From positions 1 through 64,000 of the forward strand of contig JADHVL010000009.1 in the NCBI GenBank assembly GCA_016784025.1: 64,000 bases of DNA, read 5' to 3'. Both the position numbers and the translations under genes were made by a program. This stretch comes from Fidelibacterota bacterium. GTDB taxonomy: Bacteria > Fidelibacterota > UBA8477 > JABMPR01. Of the stretch, positions 1 through 7,783 are shown piece after piece (the first letter of the stretch is position 1; each line of letters begins with the position of its first letter). The notes beneath the pieces were generated by a model. The model saw nothing but the letters and a program-made list of their open reading frames with translations, made no database searches and was not told the origin of the DNA.

Positions 1-528
1 AGACATCTCTGGTGATTTACCAGCGAAGAATGAAACCAAGGAGAGTCCAACAACTATCAATATTATATATTGAATTTTGACCACAACAGTTGAACTATAA
101 AGTGCAATAGCTGTAAGGGCAACCAGCGCGATCCCGCTGACTAACAATTGATTGATATCAGGAAATATTGAAATTATGGATTCAGAAAAGCCAACTAAAT
201 ACAGACCTATCCCAATTGTCTGGGCAATGTAGAGAGGGATCCCAACACCACCTCCAGCTTCAGCTCCAAAAGACCTGGAGATCATGAAATAGGCTCCACC
301 ACCCTTGACCTTCATATTGGTGGCAATGGAGCTCATAGATAGAGCTGTCAGCAGAGTAATACTGTTAGCAATCAGTAATATAATAAGTGTATTAAAAAGG
401 CCAGCATTTCCTACGACCCAACCCATCCTCAAGTACATTATGACGCCAAGGATAGTTAAAATATTCGGGACAAATACGCCCCCGAATGTACCCAAACCTT
501 TAATCTCAGTCTTGGTTTTCAGCTCCAT
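1..528 (-). CDS. SLC12-like cation-chloride cotransporter / APC permease, N-terminal part (partial)
   Basis: The frame stays open from an ATG at 528 to the window edge, so only the first 176 residues are present. The N-terminus has the glycine-rich first-helix signature of bacterial SLC12-type and APC permeases (GTFGGVFVPNILTILGV, then MYLRMGWVVGNAG). It is followed by KGGGAYFMISRSFG, matching the second/third-helix region. About five hydrophobic segments are visible. Members of this family move cations with chloride, or amino acids, across the inner membrane; substrate cannot be read from this part. An AAGG about 10 bases upstream supports the start. The gene is transcribed out of the window, with no partner visible on its 5' side. 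Family assignment is fairly sure, subfamily is not. Confidence 0.8.
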   Translation of the reverse strand, partial: MELKTKTEIKGLGTFGGVFVPNILTILGVIMYLRMGWVVGNAGLFNTLIILLIANSITLLTALSMSSIATNMKVKGGGAYFMISRSFGAEAGGGVGIPLYIAQTIGIGLYLVGFSESIISIFPDINQLLVSGIALVALTAIALYSSTVVVKIQYIILIVVGLSLVSFFAGKSPEMS

Positions 529-794
529 TATCGGATTACCTTATCATGCTTTTTATCCTTCAACGGAAGGATCTTGTTTCAATAAAGCTAGTCGCATAGT
601 GTGTCCTCGTTCTTGACTCATTACTGATTAAATCAAATCACAAAATGCGTGGAATATTAATTAAAATTCTTCACGTTTAATCATGAAATTTACAGCTACT
701 GTCTTTATTTCAGAATGGATATTTTAGAGACTCTGGAGTAATTCCATTGGAGGTTCGTTTTTGCGGGCGACTTCTTACCCCCCATAAATGTCGC

Positions 795-1598
795 CTAATA
801 TTTTTCAAGCCGTTTCATCATACCTGCTTTAGCTATAACAAGGGTTTGTCTCACAGCCTCATGAACATCGGGGAATAATTCACCTGTCCACTCATCCATG
901 AAGAATTTCTTAACGTCAACGACGATACCACAGCCTGTTTCGGGAAACGAATTATTCAGCCAGTCAGTGAAGTAGCTACTTTTAAACTTAATGTTTTCTC
1001 TCACATCGAGATGCTTTCCCATAAAATCATAGGCGCGTAAATCAGAAATGAAACCATCTATGATAGGCGCCCAATAGTCCCTATTCTTGAAGACGGTACC
1101 AATATTGATATCGGGATTTGTTAGCTGTGAAGCACGCGGTTGATCAGGACCATCTCTTCGATGATTATAGGATTGAATATCAAGCACGATGAAATGTCCA
1201 AATTGCCGTTCTACTTCTTTTAGAGTTTGGGTAACATCAAAATAGAAGGCTTTGTGCCCGGCAATTAGCTCAAGAAGGACATCTTTGCTTGGTGGGCTGC
1301 TCCATATACGAATGTTTTTTGCATCACTTGGATTATTATAAATTGCCGTTTCTTTAGGCCGATTCAGGTCAACCTCAAAACGTGACCGCAACCCTACGAT
1401 CCGTGTATCCGTGATTGTTGACCACATAACTGTGTATGGATTCTCTTCGCGTAACTGCTCTTCCTCAGTTAGTGCAAGAATTTCAGCAATTTCTGGACGC
1501 ACCACATGCCCATCATGGAGAGCACAAGCGATTATCGGCGTTTCTCCGTGCTGAACCAGCCAGAGCCTTCGATCCATTTTTGGTCTATATGTACTCAA
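795..1598 (-). CDS. N-formylglutamate amidohydrolase (FGase) family protein
   Basis: About 267 residues, without a signal peptide. The N-terminal LWLVQHGETPIIACALHDG and the later SRFEVDLNR and HRRDGP stretches fit the FGase family, which cleaves N-formylglutamate in histidine breakdown; related members act as general N-formyl amidases. No other hut gene is nearby, so the substrate is open. An ATG exists at 1619, but GGAGGT lies inside the next codons, six bases before a TTG at 1598. I therefore prefer TTG (MSTYRPKMDRR). The gene diverges from the antiporter at 1747, leaving about 150 bp of shared upstream DNA. I see no damage in it. Confidence 0.75.
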   Translation of the reverse strand: MSTYRPKMDRRLWLVQHGETPIIACALHDGHVVRPEIAEILALTEEEQLREENPYTVMWSTITDTRIVGLRSRFEVDLNRPKETAIYNNPSDAKNIRIWSSPPSKDVLLELIAGHKAFYFDVTQTLKEVERQFGHFIVLDIQSYNHRRDGPDQPRASQLTNPDINIGTVFKNRDYWAPIIDGFISDLRAYDFMGKHLDVRENIKFKSSYFTDWLNNSFPETGCGIVVDVKKFFMDEWTGELFPDVHEAVRQTLVIAKAGMMKRLEKY

Positions 1599-1746
1599 TT
1601 TTGCACCTCCAGCCTCCATGCACTCATGGAAATCATCTGACCAAACTGCTTTGAAGCTATCTCCAAGGTCTTAACTTTTGCTACTATAATTTCATGAGAA
1701 ATTATTGTCAATCGAATTAGCACTTTGTATAGGGAGTGAGTAAGCC

Positions 1747-3492
1747 TTGGGTATAGCGGCCGGTATCTCAATCATTGTAATTGCAGGTCTGTTTGGAGGA
1801 TTGATTGCTCAACAGCTTAAGCAACCTCTGATACTAGGATATATCCTGTCGGGGATAATTGTAGGCCCATACTTAGCGGGAATTGAGCTCGCAAATATAC
1901 ACGATATAGAGTTGCTCGCTGAAATTGGTGTGGCACTCCTTTTATTTGGTCTTGGCCTGGAGTTCTCACCCAAAGAGTTGAAAGCGGTTCGTCACGTGGC
2001 ACTCCTGGGTACTCCACTTCAGATATTGTTAACCATAATCTATGGTTTTATACTCGGCCGAATCTTTGGTTTTGATAATGTTGAGTCACTGTGGTTTGGA
2101 GCCATGATCTCCCTTTCAAGCACCATGGTAATTCTTAAAACTCTAATTAACCAGGGACGATTAGGCACACTTTCTACTAAAGTCATGATCGGTATGCTCA
2201 TTGTTCAGGATATCGCAATTGTTCCCATGATGATAATCCTACAACAATTGAATAGTAACGAAAGTGGCATCCAACTATTAGGGCTCGCTGCACTGCGTGC
2301 AATACTATTTGTGGCGGTGATGTTTTTTCTGGGGACACGAATTATCCCCAGGTTTATGGCACATATCGCCAGCTGGAACTCACGTGAGCTATTCCTCATT
2401 ACCATCATCGCACTAAGTTTAGGGATTGGATATAGCACCTACCTTTTTGGCCTATCATTTGTGTTTGGAGCATTTGTAGCCGGCATGATTCTAAGTGAAT
2501 CTGATTATGCCCATCAAGCGCTTATCGATATTAGCTCCATCCGAGATTTGTTTGCACTCCTGTTCTTTGTGTCAGTGGGTATGCTATTTGACCCCGCCTT
2601 CTTGTATTCACACTGGAAGATTGTAATCCTGACTATTATATTGGTTTCTTTTGGTAAAATGCTCATCTTTGGAGCCATCATCCCCATGTTCCGATATAGG
2701 AATGTAATTCCACTTGCAGTTAGTCTTGGATTATTCCAGGTGGGTGAGTTTTCATTTGTTCTGGCCCGCGTCGGTATTGCCACAAATTCAATTAGTGGTG
2801 AGATGTATTCGCTCATTCTTTCAACTTCGATTATAACCATGATTCTGACTCCCTTAATTTCTGGTCTTCCCACACCAATTTTCAAGTTAAGTCATCGCTG
2901 GTTTAAGCAAGAAGCTCTGCAATCCAGCAATATCCCCAGAGCAGGGCTCACAAGTCATGTAGTAATCGCCGGCTATGGGCGTATTGGAAAATACATTGCT
3001 CAGGTTCTTCACCGCTTAAAACTTGATTTTGTCCTTATCGAATTGGACTCAAGAAGGGTCGATGAAGCCAAACAGGTGAAATACTCAATCATTTACGGAG
3101 ATGCAACACAGACGGTGGTTTTAAAAGCCGCAAGACTTGATGAAGCCAGGCTTCTTCTTATCACAACTCCAGCAATCGCTACAGCTCAATCAATCGTTGA
3201 TAGCGCTCGCTCTTTCAACTCAGAACTGCATATTGTTGCTCGTGTAGAAGACATAGAGCAAATGCAGGCTCTGCATAAACGTGAAGTATATGAAGTTATT
3301 CAACCAGAATTTGAAGCCGGTTTGGAAATTACTCGCCAGGCTTTATTGCACATGGACATTCCGGCAACGGAAATACAGAAATATACTGATGCTATCCGTA
3401 AGGAATTATATGCACCTCTTTACCGAGAGCATAAACAGACAAAAATCCTGACCCAACTTAAAAGTGCAATTAATCAATTGGAGCTCTCATGA
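1747..3492 (+). CDS. CPA2-type K+/H+ (KefB-like) antiporter with TrkA-N domain, truncated at C-terminus
   Basis: Residues 1-380 form the Na+/H+ exchanger membrane domain of the CPA2 family ([17 protein letters not shown]-type helices, [24 protein letters not shown]). Residues about 402-520 form an NAD-binding RCK_N/TrkA-N domain with GYGRIG. The start is a TTG; the paralogue at 10191-12167 begins with the near-identical [10 protein letters not shown], which supports it. Such proteins exchange K+ or Na+ for H+ at the inner membrane under nucleotide control. The paralogue has a further RCK_C domain. Here a TGA stops the protein just before that domain, while the codons for it persist in frame downstream (see 3493-3708). 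The truncated protein may still work, since many CPA2 members lack RCK_C. Confidence 0.88.
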   Translation: MGIAAGISIIVIAGLFGGLIAQQLKQPLILGYILSGIIVGPYLAGIELANIHDIELLAEIGVALLLFGLGLEFSPKELKAVRHVALLGTPLQILLTIIYGFILGRIFGFDNVESLWFGAMISLSSTMVILKTLINQGRLGTLSTKVMIGMLIVQDIAIVPMMIILQQLNSNESGIQLLGLAALRAILFVAVMFFLGTRIIPRFMAHIASWNSRELFLITIIALSLGIGYSTYLFGLSFVFGAFVAGMILSESDYAHQALIDISSIRDLFALLFFVSVGMLFDPAFLYSHWKIVILTIILVSFGKMLIFGAIIPMFRYRNVIPLAVSLGLFQVGEFSFVLARVGIATNSISGEMYSLILSTSIITMILTPLISGLPTPIFKLSHRWFKQEALQSSNIPRAGLTSHVVIAGYGRIGKYIAQVLHRLKLDFVLIELDSRRVDEAKQVKYSIIYGDATQTVVLKAARLDEARLLLITTPAIATAQSIVDSARSFNSELHIVARVEDIEQMQALHKREVYEVIQPEFEAGLEITRQALLHMDIPATEIQKYTDAIRKELYAPLYREHKQTKILTQLKSAINQLELS

Positions 3493-3708
3493 GTGGTTTT
3501 ACCCAAGAATTGCCCCCTATTTAAAAAAACTATTAAGGAATTATCTATCCGTAGTTTAACCGGATGTTCGGTTGTTGGTGTTATGCGGGAAGGTTAACTG
3601 CTTCCCAATCCAGATGCAAACTATCGTCTAGAATGCGGTGATATAGTGGCAGTAATGGGTGATGCCCAACAACTGCTATCTTTTGAAGCATTGATCCAGA
3701 GTAGATAG
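3493..3708 (+). pseudogene. Decayed RCK_C (TrkA-C) domain of the upstream antiporter
   Basis: Read in the same frame as the antiporter, this stretch encodes TGCSVVGVMREG, a TAA at 3595-3597, then LLPNPDANYRLECGDIVAVMG and ALIQSR before a TAG at 3706-3708. It aligns without gaps near the break to the end of the intact paralogue ([32 protein letters not shown]). The TGA at 3490-3492 falls opposite a TGG (Trp) in the paralogue. The domain was therefore lost by point nonsense mutations, not by a frameshift or insertion. The stretch after the TAA is unlikely to be translated. Confidence 0.75.
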
Positions 3709-3836
3709 CCCCAGAAGTAGAATAATAACAGCACATTGATACATCTATAATATTTTGACACAATTTCCGTAACCTACTGACTATCAGAGATATATTCAGG
3801 ACTTAAAACCCCTCGGCTTTGTTAGCTAGAAGAATA

Positions 3837-4502
3837 TCAAATATGGTGGCGGAGTAACTTAGATTCTGTCAAATCCACTTGTTGAGTAGCCCAAAGCACC
3901 CATGAATTCAACTCTGCCACAACTGACTCATCCTTAGCGTTTCTTTGAACAGCTTCAATATACTGCCTAGCAAGAACGCATTTGTTCCAGGTGGTAGCAT
4001 TATCGAAAAATTCCACTACCTGTACTCGTTCTCGCTCTCTCTTAAGCTGAATTTCACGCTCCCTTTGCGTAATCTCTCGCTCTATTCTCCAGTTCTTTTC
4101 ATATTCTGCTGCTTTAACCAACATAAGAATAAAGCTATTTACCCTATCCTCTATTCGCTGGGTTTTGCCATCGCTGACACTCTTCGAGCCATGGTAGAAA
4201 TTAGTGATTTGTAAGGTCAACTTACCGGTAGGGGTATAATCATAATTCCTACTGGACGAGTACCAACCATCATCCTTCTTTGAATTCTCAATGGGTACCG
4301 TAGTTGATGCCTCATGAAGAGAAATCCATAGCTTTTCGCCATCAATGTTCACAGGTGTAATTGTCCTATTCTCTTCGAACTTGGATACAGAGACCCCATA
4401 GCCTCTCTTCTCAAGACCCTTAACGAGTGCATCCATTATTAATAGAGATCTCCTGACGCTTTTTTTTGCTAACGGATATGTCGATGTACTCTCCCCTTCC
4501 AT
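3837..4502 (-). pseudogene. C-terminal half of a frameshifted HTH-family gene
   Basis: This frame encodes 221 residues. The region from about 12 on (AKKSVRRSLLIMDALVKGLEKRGYGVSV) reads as the direct continuation of the HTH protein at 4420-4920, which is in another frame. The centre has KTQRIEDRVNSFILMLVKAA and a charged helical stretch rich in R/E (about 140-160), likely a coiled coil. Removing one A from the A8 tract at 4460-4467 would join the halves as VSKKSVRRSLL. The listed start lies inside the overlap and has no convincing ribosome site, so separate translation is doubtful. I do not know the function of the C-terminal region. Possibilities are a real frameshift, a homopolymer assembly error, or transcriptional slippage. 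Confidence 0.6.
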
Positions 4503-4920
4503 AACATCTTTTGTATCGGTCTACGTAACCCTGGTTCAATTTTTCTTTCGCTTGCAGCACCAATGAATGCGGACTTCGAAGAGATGATTTAACAACTATT
4601 TTATTCTTGGAATCTTCCTCAGACTCACGGTATTTGTACATCATCTCAGTTTCAGGGTTGAAGTAGGGCTCTGCTGATTTCCTGATAGTATAGCTGTCAA
4701 GACCACCTGCACTATCTTTTGGTAATGGTTTAATCCTGGTTCTCTTGCCATACTCCTTCTTAGCCCAGGACCCTAAACCCGGTTTTGGAATGTTCAGTTT
4801 CTTGCAGATCTTTGCGATGGTAACGTCCGAGATCCCGAACTCTTTTGCGATCTTTACCACTGGTTTGGACCAAGCCAAGTCGTACAGTTCTTGTCGACTA
4901 ATAGTGATTTCTTCGGCCAT
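4420..4920 (-). pseudogene. N-terminal half of a HTH DNA-binding protein, frameshifted at an A8 tract
   Basis: About 166 residues from an ATG at 4920, which has GAGG six bases upstream; an earlier ATG at 4932 overlaps that ribosome site. Residues 5-60 form a helix-turn-helix (ELYDLAWSKPVVKIAKEFGIS, then DVTIAKICKKLNIP), followed by a basic GLGSWAKKEYGKRTRIK segment. Proteins with this start usually run to 300 or more residues. The conserved frame breaks at the poly-A tract at 4460-4467, after GRGEYIDIS, and continues in the frame of 3837-4502. The last 16 or so residues of this frame are out-of-frame junk. A role as transcription regulator or mobile-element-linked DNA-binding protein is inferred only. 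Confidence 0.6.
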
Positions 4921-5287
4921 TTTATACCTCATATTATTAAGGTTGGACTTGTTTGAATCGGAAGTTAGGATGTAAATTTATCTATGCAAATCCTGACACA
5001 TATACGCCACACTAACCTCGTAACTATCTGTTATTTATAATTGTTCATTGGGCTCATGGTCCAAAGGGTAACATGGTTGTACTTTTCAATGTTTGATTGA
5101 CATTTGCACATATACTGCACACGCCAAATCATCCATCCCTGTAACGCCCTGATACACAGCCACTTATAGAACCAGACAACGGGACTGAAAATCCTCGTGT
5201 CTTAGATTGTCTACTCGGATGCTTGTATTTGTAATTTGGCGTAACTTATGAAAGTGCTTCTAGTGGAACAGATTATATAATCAATTA
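4921..5287. other. Intergenic stretch without a supported gene
   Basis: About 370 bases between the HTH gene and the XRE gene. No frame shows recognisable protein similarity. The one notable item is the direct repeat TGCACA-N5-TGCACA at 5105-5122, which recurs with one mismatch at 12389-12406. A weaker ACACATATAC relative lies near 4995. Confidence 0.4.
5105..5122. repeat. TGCACATATACTGCACAC motif, copy 1
   Basis: Two TGCACA half-sites lie 11 bp apart, about one helical turn. The same 18-mer with a single change (A to G) occurs at 12389-12406. TGTGCA/TGCACA hexamers are also clustered at 5657-5770, upstream of the XRE gene. This could be an operator type shared by these loci; no binding protein is proven. 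Confidence 0.4.
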
Positions 5288-5539
5288 CTAAACGGGTGCT
5301 TCCGATTGAGTACCTATATCTTCGAACTGATTGATAACAATCTCATGATCAGGAAATTCTGCGACAATCTTAAGTTTACCACCCTTTGCTCCAAGAAAGC
5401 GGCGGAGAGTACTGATAAACATATCTGACTGATTTTCCATCTTTGAAATAGCAGCTTGATTCACCTTGAGTGTATCAGCCAGTTGATTTTGCGTCAATTC
5501 AAATGCCTGACGGAGACTTTGGAGGTCAATATCATTCAA
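5288..5539 (-). CDS. XRE-family HTH protein, HigA-like antitoxin type (5'-truncated)
   Basis: 83 residues. LRQAFELTQNQLADTLKVNQ followed by AAISKMENQSDMFISTLRRF is a classic XRE helix-turn-helix. The end (GGKLKIVAEFPDHEIVIN) matches the antitoxin family that normally begins with an RMPDERRQRIEAR-like stretch. That stretch exists just upstream (5550-5609) in another frame, so the intact protein was probably about 110 residues. The present frame can start at a TTG (5539) with AGGA five bases upstream, so a shortened protein containing the whole HTH could still be made. Partner toxins in this family usually lie directly upstream; none is visible. Likely a solitary remnant of a toxin-antitoxin module or a small regulator. 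Confidence 0.7.
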   Translation of the reverse strand: MNDIDLQSLRQAFELTQNQLADTLKVNQAAISKMENQSDMFISTLRRFLGAKGGKLKIVAEFPDHEIVINQFEDIGTQSEAPV

Positions 5540-5621
5540 AAGTTCCTGCTTTTTTTACTTCAATACGATGTTTACGCTTATCAGGCATATTTTTGAGCAG
5601 ATTATTAAATTATTTTGTCAT
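5540..5621 (-). pseudogene. Out-of-frame N-terminus of the XRE antitoxin-like gene
   Basis: From ATG at 5621 the frame reads MTK, TAA (5610-5612), then FNNLLKNMPDKRKHRIEVKK before running out of frame. This resembles the usual N-terminus of the XRE family. Deleting one A from the A7 tract at 5550-5556 would join it to QELLNDIDLQSLRQ of the downstream frame. The gene thus carries one nonsense codon and one frameshift, or else starts at the ATG at 5588 and has only the frameshift. Confidence 0.55.
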
Positions 5622-5656
5622 CGTTTTCTCTTCTTTGCACTATTATTGGTTATTTT

Positions 5657-5770
5657 TGTGCATCAGCATTACCTGATGCTTATGCCCAAGTAGTGTGCAT
5701 AGTATGCTGGAGCGCACAATATTATCGTTTATTTGTGCATTGTGACAAGTGAATGCACAATGAATGTGCA
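5657..5770 (-). promoter_or_regulatory. Cluster of TGTGCA/TGCACA half-sites upstream of the XRE gene
   Basis: Five hexamers TGTGCA or TGCACA fall within 114 bp (starting at 5657, 5694, 5734, 5754, 5765). The best dyad is TGTGCATT-N10-AATGCACA at 5734-5759; TGCACA-N5-TGTGCA at 5754-5770 overlaps it. The position, just 5' of an XRE repressor-like gene, is where such regulators bind their own operators. Autoregulation is an inference. Confidence 0.5.
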
Positions 5771-5909
5771 TTGGAATCATGTCTTGGTTCAAAAGACTGT
5801 ACTTGAGGGTTTGTTTCTTGTTAATCTGGGGACTTTCTTAGTCAAATAAATCCCATATTTTCAATAATATTCTAATAATATTACCCGAAACAGTAGCCAA
5901 ATTACAAAA

Positions 5910-5936
5910 GGACCCACGCAATAGTAGCGTAAGTCC
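5910..5936 (-). terminator. Rho-independent terminator after tRNA-Pro
   Basis: On the minus strand a 10-bp stem (GGACTTACGC with GCGTGGGTCC, two G-T pairs) with a 7-base loop is followed by TTTT. It starts 15 bases after the 3' end of the tRNA. Confidence 0.6.
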
Positions 5937-5950
5937 CTATTTTTATTGTG

Positions 5951-6025
5951 TCGAGGTGGAGGGATTCGAACCCCCGGCCCCCTGCTCCCAAAGCAGGTGC
6001 GCTAACCGGACTGCGCCACACCTCG
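5951..6025 (-). tRNA. tRNA-Pro (anticodon TGG)
   Basis: Complete cloverleaf on the minus strand: acceptor CGAGGTG pairs with CACCTCG. The anticodon stem CCTGC/GCAGG holds the loop TTTGGGA (anticodon TGG), and the T-arm is GGGGGTTCGAATCCC. The discriminator base is A, and CCA is not encoded (CAC follows). UGG reads CCA and by wobble other proline codons. It stands alone, not in an array, and is followed by a terminator hairpin. Confidence 0.95.
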
Positions 6026-6068
6026 ATTGCGGTTTTCAGTGAGACTTGAACTTTGAACTCGACTGCGA

Positions 6069-6099
6069 CCGAGCCTCGGCATAGCTACCGGCAGGTAGC
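6069..6099. repeat. Two GC-rich inverted repeats next to the tRNA-Pro 5' end
   Basis: CCGAG-C-CTCGG (6069-6079) and GCTACC-GGCA-GGTAGC (6084-6099) lie about 45 bp from the tRNA. The base composition differs from the AT-rich surroundings. A similar cluster of hairpins follows the tmRNA at 9746-9805. They may be remnants of small structured repeats associated with RNA genes. Confidence 0.4.
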
Positions 6100-6233
6100 G
6101 ACGACGGGCTAAATGAGGTCAATCCAAAATCTCCAATGATTTGTCTTGGGTCTGTCCATTTGAGGGAGACATAACCAAGTACTGAACCATCCTATCTAAA
6201 AGCGGCATGAATATAGTTTCTGCATAAGGGATT

Positions 6234-7148
6234 TCAAGCCCGTTCTGCAAGGCTCACCGCAATTTTCGCCCCTAACTCAGCATTATTCAATGCCAGGATT
6301 CGATTTGTGACCAAACTTCGGCCCTCTGTCAACTCCACAATTCGCCCTAAAAGATATGGAGTGAGCTCCTTCCCTATGATCCCAAGTCTGGCGGCATCTT
6401 TAAGAGCCATGTCAATGATGACACTCATTTCATCTAAAGGAATTTCAATCTCAGGCGGAGCCGGATTGGCTATCAACATCCCTGAGTGAATACCCAGGCT
6501 GCATTGTGCATCAAAGGCACTTGATATCTCAGCAGGGCTGTTCATGGATTGATGGATTTCCAGACCTGATCGAGATGAATAAAATGCGGGAAAATCGGTA
6601 GTCCCGAAACCAATAACCGGGACACTCATGGTCTCCAGATATTCAAGGGTTTTGGGTAAATCAAGTATGGCTTTGGCGCCAGCCGATATAACGATGACCG
6701 GGGTTCGGGAAAGTTCTATGAGGTCAGCCGAAATATCCAGATCCTTTTCAGCACCGCGATGAACGCCACCGATCCCTCCTGTAGCAAAAACTCTGATATC
6801 AGCCTGGTGAGCCAGACGCATGGTGGAAGACACTGTGGTGGCCCCATGACCGCCAGTTGCCAGCGTCCCCCCTATTTCTCTCGTTGCTACTTTTTTTACA
6901 TTTTTATCAGAAGCCAGAATTTCAAGTTGGTTTTCGTCCAACCCAATACAGACCTCCCCGTTCAGAATGGCGACAGTAGCTGGTATAGCCCCATATTTCC
7001 GGGCTGTCTGCTCAGCTTCCCAGGCAAATTCTAGATTTTGGGGATAGGGCATACCATGGGCAATGATGGTGGACTCAAGAGCCAATACAGGATGCCCACT
7101 GGAAAGGGCAGCTTGGACATCTTTGGAATAGTTAAAAGTTTTATTCAT
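6234..7148 (-). CDS. psuG: Pseudouridine-5'-phosphate glycosidase
   Basis: 304 residues from an ATG at 7148 (an upstream TTG at 7181 would add 11 residues with no better ribosome site). Family landmarks are ALESTIIAHGMPYPQN near the N-terminus, the strongly conserved VATREIGG, GGHGATTVSSTM, FATGGIGGVHRG and SRTPVIVISAGAKAILD, and the C-terminal TNRILALNNAELGAKIA. The enzyme reversibly splits pseudouridine 5'-phosphate into ribose 5-phosphate and uracil in the cytoplasm, a step in pseudouridine salvage. The kinase PsuK that usually accompanies it is not present nearby. Length fits the family (about 300-310). High certainty on family. Confidence 0.93.
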   Translation of the reverse strand: MNKTFNYSKDVQAALSSGHPVLALESTIIAHGMPYPQNLEFAWEAEQTARKYGAIPATVAILNGEVCIGLDENQLEILASDKNVKKVATREIGGTLATGGHGATTVSSTMRLAHQADIRVFATGGIGGVHRGAEKDLDISADLIELSRTPVIVISAGAKAILDLPKTLEYLETMSVPVIGFGTTDFPAFYSSRSGLEIHQSMNSPAEISSAFDAQCSLGIHSGMLIANPAPPEIEIPLDEMSVIIDMALKDAARLGIIGKELTPYLLGRIVELTEGRSLVTNRILALNNAELGAKIAVSLAERA

Positions 7149-7240
7149 GCTTGAAATTATGCTGTTTCCGAGAGATAGCAATTGATGACTTGGTTGCTGG
7201 TGATGTACTTCAGTTCTCGACCATGTGAAGCAGGTTCATA

Positions 7241-7675
7241 TTACCATTCCTCTATTGGAACATCCCAACTCCATCTGCCAGCCTCATCCACCCAGAAGTT
7301 TGCATCGATACCATTATTCCAATAGCATCTGATCCGATATTCTTCCCCATCAATAGAAGTGTAATCATAGTACTTACTGAGAAAGTACTTACCTCTAAGT
7401 CCACCATTTGGTACATCATTCCAATCTGAACCTACGACGTTTTCCCAAGTTGGAGCAAGGGGATAATGCCCCTCAATGCCCCTATATATTTGCAGGAAAT
7501 TTTTCACATAGCCCATGGTTACCATAACCTCGGAACGTTTGGCCTTTTCAACATTGTTCCTGTAAACTGGAACAGCAATGGCACTGAGTACGGCAATGAT
7601 GAGAACTACTATGAGCAGTTCAACCAGTGAAAATCCTTTTGCCCAGGATAAACGACTAAATTTTATTTCTGCCAC
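7241..7675 (-). CDS. Type IV pilin-like protein (prepilin N-terminus), copy 1
   Basis: 144 residues with GTG start. The N-terminus has a short basic leader ending in KG, followed by FSLVELLIVVLIIAVLSAI, the class III prepilin peptidase site (cleavage after G) and hydrophobic helix with Glu at +5. The C-terminal part has WNDVPNGGL, GKYFLSKYYDY and FWVDEAGRWSWD. A paralogue at 18299-18727 has the same architecture and the matching WNDINKGELTVKYF and VWIDETGRWWFD. There are no pilus assembly genes near either copy. It is probably a major or minor pilin or pseudopilin processed by a prepilin peptidase encoded elsewhere. Confidence 0.82.
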   Translation of the reverse strand: MAEIKFSRLSWAKGFSLVELLIVVLIIAVLSAIAVPVYRNNVEKAKRSEVMVTMGYVKNFLQIYRGIEGHYPLAPTWENVVGSDWNDVPNGGLRGKYFLSKYYDYTSIDGEEYRIRCYWNNGIDANFWVDEAGRWSWDVPIEEW

Positions 7676-7783
7676 AATAGGCTCTCTAGAGCTATTCTCA
7701 TCATAATGTATAATGTAATCCAGGGTAGAGATACATAGCTGAAATAATAGGCCGCAGCTACAAACGGCGAACCCCAGTACGGA

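Noticed and set aside
305-616. Plus-strand 103-aa frame near the left edge
   Set aside because: It is antisense to the SLC12-like transporter, which has clear family motifs.
3490-3492. UGA recoded as tryptophan
   Set aside because: Several ordinary genes end at TGA (for example the proline dehydrogenase and the barrel gene at 46271), and a TAA interrupts the same extension.
3581-3763. Minus-strand 60-aa frame after the antiporter
   Set aside because: Antisense to the decayed RCK_C codons; no ribosome site.
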